27,520 nt of DNA from Chara braunii (Eukaryota > Streptophyta > Charophyceae > Charales > Characeae), in contig BFEA01000153.1 in NCBI GenBank assembly GCA_003427395.1, positions 1,558,097 through 1,585,616 of the forward strand, in the 5' to 3' direction. Of this stretch, positions 9,489 through 18,499 are shown one piece after another. The notes beneath the pieces are model-generated. The model saw nothing but the letters and a program-made list of their open reading frames with translations, had not been told where the DNA came from and made no database searches. Position 1 is the first letter of the stretch. The number at the start of each line of letters is the position of its first letter. The position numbers were made by a program, and so were the translations under genes.

Positions 9489-10212
9489 AACAATTTCGTC
9501 AAAACGAACATTTTATATTTTCTGAACGAAATCGAATTTGGCATTTTCATTATGATTTGGGTGCAAGAAAACAATGAAAATTTGAGTTTTGGGGTATAGG
9601 ACAAGGGGTATGGGGTTTGGGATAAGAGATAAGGGGTAAGGGATCTGAGGTAAGGGATAAGGGGTAAGGATAAGGGGTAAATGGGAAGGGGTGAGTGGTA
9701 TAGCGTATTGAGCAATGTTTGCAATCTTTTATACGCTATTTCTGTTAAAAACCATTTCATGTCAGCTACATCCACCTCCATGTAATTATAATATCGAATA
9801 ACACATACACACTACTCACGAGCTACTGTTTCCAAAACCATTGTGTTTTTTGAAATGGTACTCAATATGTTTCTCTAATCTTCATGCATTAGCCGGGAAA
9901 AAATAAAAAAAATTATGATTTTATACTGTGAAAGATAATAAATGTTAATTGATATGTTTGAAAAGTAATACAACTCATCATAAAGACCCTTATAGCTTCA
10001 CATAGTGGCAATGAAATTGTAACCCCCCCCTAATTTTGTAAGAAAGCGATGTAAAATTTGTGGTTGATAGGACCACAAAATACAAACAAAAGTGGGGTAC
10101 CTCCCAAAAATTGACTTAACAAAACATCAAAAGTCATCAAAATCACAATGAAAATGACAATTTCAATTTCATTCAAAAAATATAAATTGTTCGTTTTAAC
10201 GAAATCGTTGTT
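9489..10212. mobile_element. Insertion in gag with ~70-bp terminal inverted repeats (MITE-like)
   Basis: The left end (9489-9558) and the reverse complement of the right end (10140-10212) match along about 70 bp, for example CGTTAAAACGAAC against CGTCAAAACGAAC and CATTTTCATTRTGATTT. The ends interrupt gag between a YATLSR-encoding stretch on the right (10213-10230) and KEVIGFE on the left. TTCCT occurs next to both ends (10211-10215, and 5051-5055 in the left copy) and is a candidate target duplication, though I am not sure of it. The interior has no transposase-like frame, so it looks non-autonomous. It contains the heptamer array. Confidence 0.8.
9590..9700 (+). repeat. Telomere-like heptamer array, right copy
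   Basis: GGGATAA, GGGGTAA and related 7-mers occur in a block within the inverted-repeat insertion. It is shorter than its counterpart at 5160-5285, so repeat number changed after the duplication. Confidence 0.85.
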
Positions 10213-11578
10213 CCTACTCAATGTAGCGTAGGTAATGGCAGACTCTCAACTCCTTTAAAAAAAAGTGTACTCGTAAAGACTCATGCATAGCACGGTAGAA
10301 TAGCTGGACCAATTGGGCCTCGGTAACCCCATGTCCTGGGATGGCGACTAACTCATTCATAACTCCTTTGAGTGCTCTTGCACTCTTCCATTGTCGTGAG
10401 TGGATAGTCAGTAACTTATATGGGGCTTTAATCCCCCTAGTGACATTCGCGAATCGTTCGCGAAGCAACCTTAAGAACTCACTTAGGGGGGTGATGATGG
10501 AGTATGCCACCATGTCATTTTCACAATTGTCAGCGCTGGCAAGTGATCGGGTGAAGCTAGACGCTTTGTCCTTAAGAGCATGGAAAGCGATGATAACTTC
10601 TTCTTTAGGGAGGATCTTCTGGAGGTGAACATAGGAGTTAACGTTCTCTTTCCAATTGTCAAAGTTCTCTTCCCTCTTCCCGTTATTGGAATCAGGAAAT
10701 TTGACCTTGACTGTTTCCCTACGTGGGCGGGTTTCCTTCTCTTTGGGAGTTGCCAACTTAACTCCCTCAATCGCGCCTTTGTAAAATCTTTCCATGCTGG
10801 TTAGTCGAGCTTGCATCTCAATGCCCATCCACATTATCATATCATGCGCGAAGTCTTTAAAGTCTGCGCGAATGGATTGTAGAGCTATATCATGGTCCCT
10901 CAGGAAGTTCATTTTCTCATGTTGGACTCTCATCATTACTTCGATGCTCTTCCCCATAATCTCCATTTTATTTTGGAGATCTGCTTGCTCAGCTAAGCGT
11001 GCGTGTTGTTCCCTTACGTCCGCTAACTCTAACTCTAACAATGTTGTCACCTCTATGCGCTTCCTCTTCTGCCTTCTTAGGCGCAATTTTCACTCCATCC
11101 TTTTCTCCTCATCCAAGGCTTGACGCTGCAAAGGATCCTAAACTGCCTGAAACTCAGCAATGGTCTCATCTCTCTCATCCTTGGGAATATACATCATTGC
11201 ATCCTCATCTTCTCCCAGGGATAAACTCGCTACCCACTCACTCACCATCTTCTCCAATTTCTTCTCCTCTTCTATCGCGCCACTCGACTCCCCTTTCTTT
11301 GTCCCCCTTACATTCCTCAACAGTGACAATAGGGGTATCTCCTCTTCTTCTTCTTCTTCTTCTACTTCCTTCAATTTTTCTTCCTCCTCTTTCTTTAATC
11401 TCTCCATCTCCTCCTCCAGCTTCTTCTTCTTTGCCGCCTATTCCTCCAACAAGGCTTACTTCTTCGCCTGCTTTAATAATTTTTTCTTCTCCTCTCTCTC
11501 TATCAATATAGCAGCGACTTGCTCCTCCTGCTCTTTCGTATACGGGGTGGTGCTCGTTCCACTAAGCATGCCAACCAT
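10213..11578 (-). pseudogene. Gag N-terminal coiled coil and capsid
   Basis: One frame runs from an ATG at 11576-11578 to 10214 and is interrupted by TAA (11456-11458), TAG (11438-11440) and TAG (11138-11140). The first third is lysine/glutamate-rich coiled coil with a run of Glu encoded by a CTT/TCT microsatellite (about 11341-11375). The last 290 codons are open: a coiled-coil lead (ELADVREQHARLAEQ) and then a capsid domain of the Retrotrans_gag type (TPLSEFLRLLRERFANV, QLVQLFYRAMHESLRVHFF). The frame probably slips at an 8-base A run (10257-10264) just before the inserted element. Gag would form the particle shell. Confidence 0.88.
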
Positions 11579-11916
11579 GGTGAAAGATGCACAACCGAGT
11601 GAGAGTTCCACAGTTCCACTCCTCACCACTTAGACTTCAACCCCTAACTGACTTAACTTATTGACCTATTGACTCTCTAAGGACCAGAAGATCTTCAGCT
11701 TCAATCCAGTCAGGTTGCCAGGGCCTACGGAAGCTTTCACCACCACTGTCCCTTACAATCCAAACCCAGATGCCCTCCACCTGCGGTCAATCCCACCTGG
11801 CGTTCACTCTGGTTCAGGACCCTGTCGACTAGGGTTTCTAACCTACAGGACTTCAATGCTGATCAGGAGGCACTTTAAGGAGATCCCCCATAACTCCTCA
11901 GGAATTCTTTAACGTC

Positions 11917-11934
11917 GCAAACAGGACGGCGCCA
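11917..11934 (-). other. Possible primer binding site (TGGCGCC...)
   Basis: The minus strand reads TGGCGCCGTCCTGTTTGC about 340 bases upstream of the gag ATG. TGGCGCC is a common start of LTR-retroelement primer binding sites, including plant gypsy elements. No clear CA-ending LTR precedes it, so the call rests only on the motif and its position. Confidence 0.35.
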
Positions 11935-12280
11935 TCAGCAAGTCCTCTCAAGACTTAGACAGCTTGTTGTGCAGCCCACAACTCGGAGTTTGGGCCTACC
12001 GTGCCACATCGAGCAGACCGTCGGTCTGTACCGGTCCATGGGAGGGTTTGTCCTCCGGGTCAGTCAGTCGTTAGACACGGCCTTTAGCCCTACTCAGCCC
12101 GTGTGGGTTTGGTCAACAAAGCTCTACGACCTCATACACAGAGTTCCTATCACCTGGACATCAGAGACTCAATGTAGAAAGAAGAGACAGGCAGACTCAA
12201 CAAGTACCATAGAGTGAGTGCATATCCATAGGGCGAGGGGATAGGCTGAAGGCTTGGCGAGATTATACCAACTCTAGCTT

Positions 12281-12434
12281 GGTCAAACTCGTGGTCAACA
12301 GCTTCGGTGAATGCTGGTCAATGCTGGTCAACGCTGGTCAACTTCCCGGTCAACACCTTGGTCAAGGCTGGTCAACCCCGCAGTCAACACCTCGGTCAAC
12401 CCGGTCAACTCTCTGGTCAACACCTTAGTCAACG
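12281..12434 (-). repeat. GGTCAAC minisatellite (TTGACC on the minus strand)
   Basis: About 13 copies of GGTCAA(C), or one-base variants, are spaced irregularly at about 8-15 bases. On the minus strand, in the direction of gag transcription, each reads (G)TTGACC, which matches the W-box core TTGAC[C/T] bound by WRKY factors. It lies about 0.7-0.85 kb upstream of the gag ATG. A regulatory role is inference. Confidence 0.75.
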
Positions 12435-12726
12435 TCCAACTCGGCTATGGCTATCGAGACCTTTCTCTCTTCAACCTTCGTTGTTCTCCTTCTCCCTCGA
12501 AGTCCTTCCTTCTTTCTCACTTTCTTCTTCCTTCACCCCGGCTATGTTTTTCTGTTCCCTTCTTCGTCTCTCCGTTCTTATTCCTTGGCTATGGCTTCTT
12601 TCTCCCTTCTCCTCTACTCTCCCTTCTCCTCTACTTCATCTTCTTTCTCCTTGGTAACCCTGTGTTCGAGCTTCGGCAGTTATGGCTGCCACCGCCTGTC
12701 TTGGAGCGCACAAACAATCTTGTATC

Positions 12727-12731
<5 letters not shown>

Positions 12732-12820
<89 letters not shown>

Positions 12821-12835
12821 NNNNNNNNNNNNNNN

Positions 12836-12917
<82 letters not shown>
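12732..12917 (+). repeat. (CT)n microsatellite with assembly gap
   Basis: An uninterrupted CT dinucleotide tract runs across a 15-base N gap at 12821-12835. Its true length is unknown. Long Ser-Leu frames here are artefacts. Confidence 0.98.
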
Positions 12918-12920
<3 letters not shown>

Positions 12921-13700
12921 GTTGTCTTCTTTGCAGGTACACGGCACCTCCTTCCACAGCGCAGCTATGGTGGACTCTTCTTCTTCGGCGCACTTCTGCT
13001 ATGACGCGTGGAATAGCGGGAACCAGCTCCGCTACCAAAGCAATCGGACTCGCTCTCTTCTTCACTCCACATACATGCAAACAGTTGACAATCCACGCTG
13101 GCGCTGTGTGACCACACAAAGCTCAGAGATACTCAAGTCGAAAACACAGTTTAGTTACAACTCGCTTCCAACTGGCTATGGCGCCTGAGCACTTACACAT
13201 CCTTTGTCCACACACTGTTCGCACACACTTGTCTCTGGATCACCCTGGATATCCCACGCTCACAACTCTGTACAAAGAGCACACACTCACACTGAACTCT
13301 GTCTCTAAGCTACAGCGGCTATGGCCGCTCTACTGCTACTGGCTATGGACGAACTATCTCTCTTCTTCAGCCCACTTCAACCTCGGTTTTCTGGAGGCCA
13401 CCTCGCACAAGACGCCTGGGCAGCGCTTCCGCATGGCTCACGCAAGAATCAATGAATGGCTGGACGCTGCCTCTTGATTTATACTTCTGTAAGTCGCTGG
13501 TCGGCCCTTTTCCACCGGGACCATGGTGCACACAGTCCCTCATGGTACTTGCTGACTGTACAAAATGAGACTGGGACTGGGCACCGCTGACTAACCGAAG
13601 TTGGACTCACCACTTGCCCACTTGCCTCTGGTCTGCTGTGTATAACGTGAGAAGAAACTTGAAAGACCACTTCCGGACCTTCCGGAAGTTTGCAGACTCG

Positions 13701-13790
13701 GCCTTTCAAGACCGTAGCAGCTACGACCTTGACCTTTCAGGACTGTAGCAGCTACAACCTTGACCTTTCAGGACTACAACAACTATGACC
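13701..13790 (+). repeat. 30-31 bp tandem repeat, three units
   Basis: Units beginning at 13701, 13731 and 13762 each start with GCCTTTCA or GACCTTTCA and continue with GGACTGTAGCAGCTACAACC-like sequence. The third is the most diverged. Confidence 0.85.
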
Positions 13791-13963
13791 CCTATGCAGT
13801 TATGACCCCTACTTCGACAGGTCTAAGGTTCAAGACCCGACAACTACTCAAACCTACGACAGACAACTTTCAACTACTAACACACAGGTCACGGGTTGAC
13901 TTGATACTGTACAGAGGTAAGGTAAGGTAAGGTCTGGGGATCGAGCCCTGGGATCCGCATCTG

Positions 13964-13992
13964 TGACTGCAAAAAGGTGAAAACCGTTTCAC
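13964..13992 (-). repeat. 29-bp exact repeat with internal palindrome (right copy)
   Basis: Identical to 745-773, including the GTGAAA/TTTCAC inverted repeat. On the minus strand it begins TGAAACGG, an LTR-like start. Flanking sequences on both sides differ from those of the left copy. A GGTAA pentamer run lies about 40 bases to its left. Confidence 0.5.
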
Positions 13993-15428
13993 GTGGAAGG
14001 TCCTCGTAGGAACCCACGGACCCTCCGCCTTTTTGGACAGCGAGCCTGGAGTCTGGGAGTACAAAATGCTACAGAGGCTGTGTCTTGTAGTGCTGCATCC
14101 TTGTCTGGTAGGGAACTCACAAATTCGGGTGTTGTATAGGGCATCAGCACACCACTCTTGAAATGTGCAAAATGAGAATTAACTTCCCACTAGGACATGA
14201 CCAGATGCACCCGCCACATTTTTGTCTTTTTCACATTTTGGGAGTGGTGTGGCGAGGCCCGTAGTGTACAGCAAGTGGAGGGATGCCGCGTTTCCACGAT
14301 TTTTGTACGCTCCCATAGCTGTCCACGAACTGTCCACAATTTTATACAGTGGACAGTAGTGGAGCGAGATCCAGTTTCTCACTTACTGCAGTCCAAAAAT
14401 GCTGCGTTTGGCTTCCGGCCGGACAGTCATACAGCAACAGTGCAATGTTTGGCTTCATGTGCAGCAGATTGCGGGTGTGAAACGGATTTGTCCTTAGTGG
14501 TGGAGTCCATTCCCCTTGCCAGGTGAGTTCCACACCCACTTCCTCTGCCCTTCCACACTCCTCCGCAGTTTCTTTCCCGGTTCCCCATGCGAATAGTCTG
14601 GCCCTCCACAAGAATAGACACACGTTCCGCATCCCTCCACGCTGTTTAGGCGTAGTAGCTATGTGAGCCTCCCCCTATTTCCTGGTTTCCATGCTTCCAC
14701 CGCACCCAGTCACACAAGTGGTCCAGTTTCGTCGGTGCATCGCACCCTGGCACAATCACCTCAGTACCCGAATGGCATGCCCACACACTCACCGCTTATG
14801 TGTCATGGAGTGCTGTCCAGAGCATGTCTCTGTGTTGCCGTGGGACCCTCCAACCCCTTATGGGTGCAGGCCCAGCGCAGAAGAGAAGGACACAGGGCTC
14901 AAATCAGGACGTGTTCGCCGGCAGGTGCACCAAATTGTGCTGCCTGCTTTTTTTTTGTCTATCTGCACATGGTGACGCGCACAAGTCCACGAACACGTCC
15001 GGATTCAAGTGACAAGCCCATTCCCGTTGCCTGGTGGGACTGCGATTATGGACGTAGGCCCAGCGGCGGAAGTAGGCCCCACTCAGAAGAGAAGGAAACA
15101 GGGCTTGAATGAGGTTATGTTTGCGGTTAGATGCAAAAAATTGCACTGCCAGCTCTTTTTTTGCCTCTCTGCACATGGTAGCGTGCACTTTTCCTCCAAC
15201 ACGTCTGGATTTTGAGTGCTTGGCTCATCGGGGTGGTACCACAGTGGCCGTCCTCGGATCAACCCTGCAAATTCATGGCGGTGCTGGCCCAAACAGGCCC
15301 AAACGTCACTGGGAAGAACACACACAGAAAGAGCCCGATAAAAGAAATCCGGTCATCTGCTATCAGCTGTGTGACCACGCTGATATCAGATACAGCAATT
15401 TTCAGAAAGTCGCGGCGATGTCTTATTC
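13993..15428. other. Non-coding region between gypsy array and SINE
   Basis: I recognise no gene. The frames present are at most about 150 codons, overlap each other on both strands and carry no motif I know. The only structure I see is the tandem duplication at 14862-15219. Confidence 0.5.
14862..15219. repeat. Tandem duplication of ~150 bp, period ~207 bp
   Basis: The block around AGAAGAGAAGGACACAGGG (14880) recurs as AGAAGAGAAGGAAACAGGG (15087). Both continue through a T-run and a CTGCACATGGT motif to an ACACGTCYGGATT end. The two units are clearly diverged. Confidence 0.85.
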
Positions 15429-15442
15429 AAAAGGGCAGCCTT

Positions 15443-15809
15443 ATCCAGCGGCCTAGCTCAGTTGGTAAGGCACGCAAGTGGCATTCAGGAGGTCTTGGGT
15501 TCAATCCCCATTGGCCTCATGTACCTTCCTGGGCACGCTTGGCGCCCGCCACCTAGAGATAGCACGGTGGTCCCTGCTGATGTTCAAAGGGGGAGGGGTA
15601 ATCGGGGAGGCACAGCGACTGGCCACTCAGATGATGCTCGGTCCCTCTGCCACCGGCTGTCCCCTGGCCAGTGTCCCCCGTTGGGGGTTCCCTGAAGGCA
15701 ATCAAGGCCACCCGATGTCAGATTAGACACGATATTGAATTTACGTGGGCTGGTTAGTCCGATGATAATACCTCACGGCCATCGCCCTTTAAAAAAAAAA
15801 AAAAAAAAA
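15443..15809 (+). mobile_element. tRNA-derived SINE with poly(A) tail and target-site duplications
   Basis: The head has tRNA-like Pol III promoter boxes: A box TAGCTCAGTTGG (15454-15465) and B box GGTTCAATCCC (15498-15508), 32 bases apart. A body of about 280 bp follows, ending in a 19-base A tail (15791-15809). The 14-bp direct repeat AAAAGGGCAGCCTT flanks it (15429-15442 and 15806-15819, the second overlapping the tail). This is the signature of LINE-mediated, target-primed insertion. The acceptor stem does not pair fully and there is a long non-tRNA body, so I do not call a functional tRNA. The perfect duplication suggests a fairly recent insertion. Confidence 0.88.
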
Positions 15810-15819
15810 GGGCAGCCTT

Positions 15820-16525
15820 GTGTGAGTATGCAGCACAGCTGAATCTCAAAATCACTGTCATCTGCAATTTTGCTATCCTTGTGTGAGTATGCCTTTAGTG
15901 TTTTTTCTATTCTATTGAAGGTTCCTTACTGCCCCATATAATCTCAAGGACAATATATTTTTTTTTATATTATTTTCTTCTTTTAAAAGCCCAGGTTGTA
16001 GGGGTGGGATACTAGACAGATAACAGTCATCCACAGTACTGGGCAACTTGGTTGGTTGACTCGTAGAAAAGATATCCTGTTTGATCAATGGTCGGGCAGA
16101 TCGCTCTCAGACTGCCAGTTCTTTCAGGTGGGAGTAATCTCACACAACAATCAAGTCTATAATTTATTTTGCTGGAAGCATCTCAATGACATGCAGTCAA
16201 CCGGCCAGTGAGTTCTTCTGTCTAGTGCGACCGAGTATTGTTTCATTCCTTTGTTTTGGTGGGCAAGCGCTGTAGCTAAGTCTCTTGTCCAAGATGTAAA
16301 GGGGTGGGTGGGTACGAAACTGTTGTTGCCTTGAACCATGCTCTCCCTGTTTTGGCCTAAATGGGGTGATTTGAAGATCACCCCCTGATTGGCAGGATGT
16401 CTAAGATGGGAACAGGAGGTAGGAGGACGGTAGCATTGTGATCTGGCAGCAAATAGTTCACGGCAAGAGTCGTTCCAGGGCATAACGACTATGGATATGA
16501 TGGTTGCGTTCTAGTAAAAGAGCCA
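15820..16525. other. Non-coding spacer between SINE and Helitron
   Basis: No supportable gene. A 108-codon minus-strand frame (16157-16483) has no recognisable motif. The sequence CCTTGTGTGAGTATGC occurs twice (about 15816-15831 and 15876-15891), a short direct repeat next to the SINE's right target duplication. Confidence 0.5.
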
Positions 16526-16540
16526 TCTCTATACTACTAA
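16526..16540 (+). other. Helitron 5' terminus
   Basis: TCTCTATACTACTAA follows an A at 16525. Helitron left ends commonly start TCTCTACTA or TCTATACTA. It lies about 3.3 kb upstream of the Rep coding region, in the same orientation. Confidence 0.7.
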
Positions 16541-16748
16541 AGGAAATATGGTCCTCGCGTGGGGCCCAACAGAAACCGGCAGCCGCCGCGCGGGACTGCT
16601 GTCGGGCAGTGGGCAAGGGGGAACCGACGGCGCGCCGGTGCTCGGAAGCGGCCGCGGCAAAAAGGGCCAACCCCGGGCCCGAGAACGGAAGTACATACAT
16701 TGCCGGTTTTTTGCTTTGTGACCCGTCAGTCGGTTTTTTCCAGAAGGG

Positions 16749-16930
16749 TCGTCAAGCGGTTTCTGCGGATGCGAATCCATCTCGCGAAGCCGGGAAAATA
16801 CATTCGCATTTTTTATTTTTGTGATATCGTGGTGAAAAGGGCCGACCCTGGGCCCGAGAACAGCCGGTTTCTGCGGATGCGAATCCATCGCGCGAAGCCG
16901 GGAAAATACATTGGTATTTTTCTTTTTGTG
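16749..16930 (+). repeat. 105-bp tandem duplication in Helitron 5' region
   Basis: CGGTTTCTGCGGATGCGAA starts at 16759 and again at 16864. Each copy is followed by ATCCATCKCGCGAAGCCGGG and an AT-rich TTTTTGTGATATCGTG end. The related sequence AAAAAGGGCCAACCCCGGGC (about 16658) suggests a third, partial unit. Confidence 0.85.
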
Positions 16931-17205
16931 ATATCGTGAGTTGGTTTTTTCGAGACGCGCCGGCGGCCCTCCGGGCGCAGGCACGAGCAGTTCTTTTTCC
17001 GTGTTCGGACACATGCAGCAGGCGATCGTCCGGGAGCATATGACAGCACCTCTTTTTTTCGCTTTCGACACGTGTGATGAACGCAGCGCTTTCGTTGTGA
17101 CCCGTGTTGTCTGAGAGAGAGAGAGAGATACGGCGATTGTCCGGCAACATACATACATAAGGAGTTCGACGCATGCGATGAACGGGGTGATTTTGCACTG
17201 AGTGG

Positions 17206-17262
17206 CGTCCAGAGAGAGAGAGACAGAGAGAGAGAGAGACAGTGAGAGAGAGAGAGACAGAG

Positions 17263-17307
<45 letters not shown>

Positions 17308-17308
17308 C

Positions 17309-17347
<39 letters not shown>

Positions 17348-17380
17348 GAGAGACACACAGAGAGAGAGAGAGAGAGAGAG

Positions 17381-17415
<35 letters not shown>

Positions 17416-17416
17416 N

Positions 17417-17494
<78 letters not shown>
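17206..17494 (+). repeat. (GA)n microsatellite with interspersed CAGA
   Basis: Long GA tracts are mixed with GACA/CAGA units, with a single N at 17416. Smaller GA tracts occur at 17112-17130, 18098-18125 and 18206-18223. The long Arg-Glu or Ser-Leu frames across this stretch, up to 368 codons, are artefacts of the repeat. Confidence 0.97.
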
Positions 17495-17496
<2 letters not shown>

Positions 17497-17576
17497 GCAT
17501 CCATTGCGGGAACAGATCCGAGCAGGTGACCACTCGACGACGAGGAAAGCGTTTGGGGAGAGGACACGACATGGGC

Positions 17577-17910
17577 GATGAGGCACAGGGACGGAGGTGA
17601 CAAAGACCGTGAGGACTAGAGAAGGTTGTCGCGAAACGTTTGTGCAGAGGGCCGGAGGTGGGGAACGGTGCATAGGAAGGGGGGCGACAGAGATCGTCAC
17701 GACGAGAGAAGACAAGAAGTGGGCGACGTCATTTTGCAGTGAGCGGCGTTGAGAGCACAGGGAGGGAGGTGACAAAGACCGTGAGGACGACAGAAGGTTG
17801 TCGCGAAACGTTTGTGGAGAGGGCGGGAGGTGGGCAACGGTGGACACGAGAGAAGGGGAGAAGTAGGCGACGAGGGAGAGGCAGGGAGGCCGGAGAACGT
17901 GCGTGACAGA
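17577..17910 (+). repeat. 174-bp tandem duplication
   Basis: CACAGGGASGGAGGTGACAA begins near 17583 and again near 17757. Both are followed by AGACCGTGAGGAC, a TTGTCGCGAAACGTTTGTG stretch and a GACAGAGATCGTCACGAC motif. Confidence 0.85.
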
Positions 17911-18083
17911 GATCGTCACGACAGCGTTCAGAGCATATGGCGGATCAAGGTACGTTTTATCTTTCTTTTTCTCCCCTGCGCTCTCCGATTGTCCTCCATG
18001 TGCTAATGTTCGTTATGATGTCCCAAAAAAAGCGGGCTCACGCTGCTTCTTCATTCCTGTGTATGAGAGTCCAATCGTCTGCA

Positions 18084-18116
<33 letters not shown>

Positions 18117-18290
18117 AAGAGACAGAGGGTAGTTCCATCGATAGGATGAACAAAATCAAACCAATCTACCAGTGGAGCATGGAAATATGCAGTGACTCGG
18201 GGCGAGAAAGAGAGAGAGAGAGAAACGAATGATTCAGAACAAAATGTAACCAATCTACCACGAGAACATCGAAATATACAGTGACTCGGC

Positions 18291-18292
<2 letters not shown>

Positions 18293-18366
<74 letters not shown>
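18293..18366 (+). repeat. (GA)n microsatellite
   Basis: An uninterrupted GA tract of about 70 bases. It is preceded by two similar short blocks, each with GTGACTCGG(C/G) just upstream (18193 and 18281), showing local duplication around the tract. Confidence 0.95.
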
Positions 18367-18367
<1 letters not shown>

Positions 18368-18499
18368 TAAAAATTTCGCAATTTGCCATGCTGGCCATCC
18401 GATGTTTCGTTCCTTCCCGAATGAGCGAGCGGGGGGACAAGGTCTCTGTGGAGGATGTGCATGTCGGGAACGTAGAGAATCAGGATCTGGTGATCGTGA

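Larger units (their letters stand above)
5561..11578 (-). mobile_element. Ty3/gypsy retrotransposon remnant, right copy with gag N-terminus
   Basis: Read on the minus strand from 11578 the order is gag coiled coil, capsid, an inserted element, gag tail with zinc knuckle, protease, RT, RNase H and integrase, ending abruptly at 5561 within the integrase C-terminal region. No LTR or polypurine tract follows on that side; instead the left copy begins. Sequence from 5561 to 9964 is the second arm of the tandem duplication. Stops and frameshifts occur in every domain, so the element cannot move on its own. Confidence 0.92.
11579..13963. other. Non-coding region upstream of gag, possibly 5' leader and LTR
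   Basis: I see no credible gene here. Open frames of up to 266 codons on either strand are translations of the (CT)n tract (Ser-Leu or Arg-Glu repeats). The region holds a GGTCAAC minisatellite, the CT microsatellite, a 30-bp tandem repeat, and the octamer GGCTATGG or close variants about eight times between 12440 and 13360. If 11917-11934 is the primer site and 13964-13992 an LTR start, this would be an LTR of about 2 kb, but no second copy is visible. Confidence 0.5.

Noticed and set aside
9425-9781. 118-codon frame with repeating IPYPLSL peptide
   Set aside because: It reads through the heptamer array inside the inverted-repeat insertion. Only its last segment (KEVIGFETQS) is real gag.
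12311-13188. Long plus- and minus-strand frames of Ser-Leu or Arg-Glu repeats
   Set aside because: They are six-frame readings of the (CT)n tract and cross an N gap. Their non-repeat ends have no recognisable domain.
15446-15516. A functional tRNA gene
   Set aside because: Pol III boxes are good, but the D and acceptor stems pair poorly, and the long body, A tail and flanking duplication show a SINE.
16511-16515. CTAG-T as the 3' end of a second Helitron abutting the first
   Set aside because: There is no GC hairpin in the preceding 30 bases and no Helitron coding sequence to the left.
16529-17919. Minus-strand frames of 283-368 codons
   Set aside because: The open length comes from the GA/CT microsatellite, three frames overlap, and tandem duplications make up the rest.
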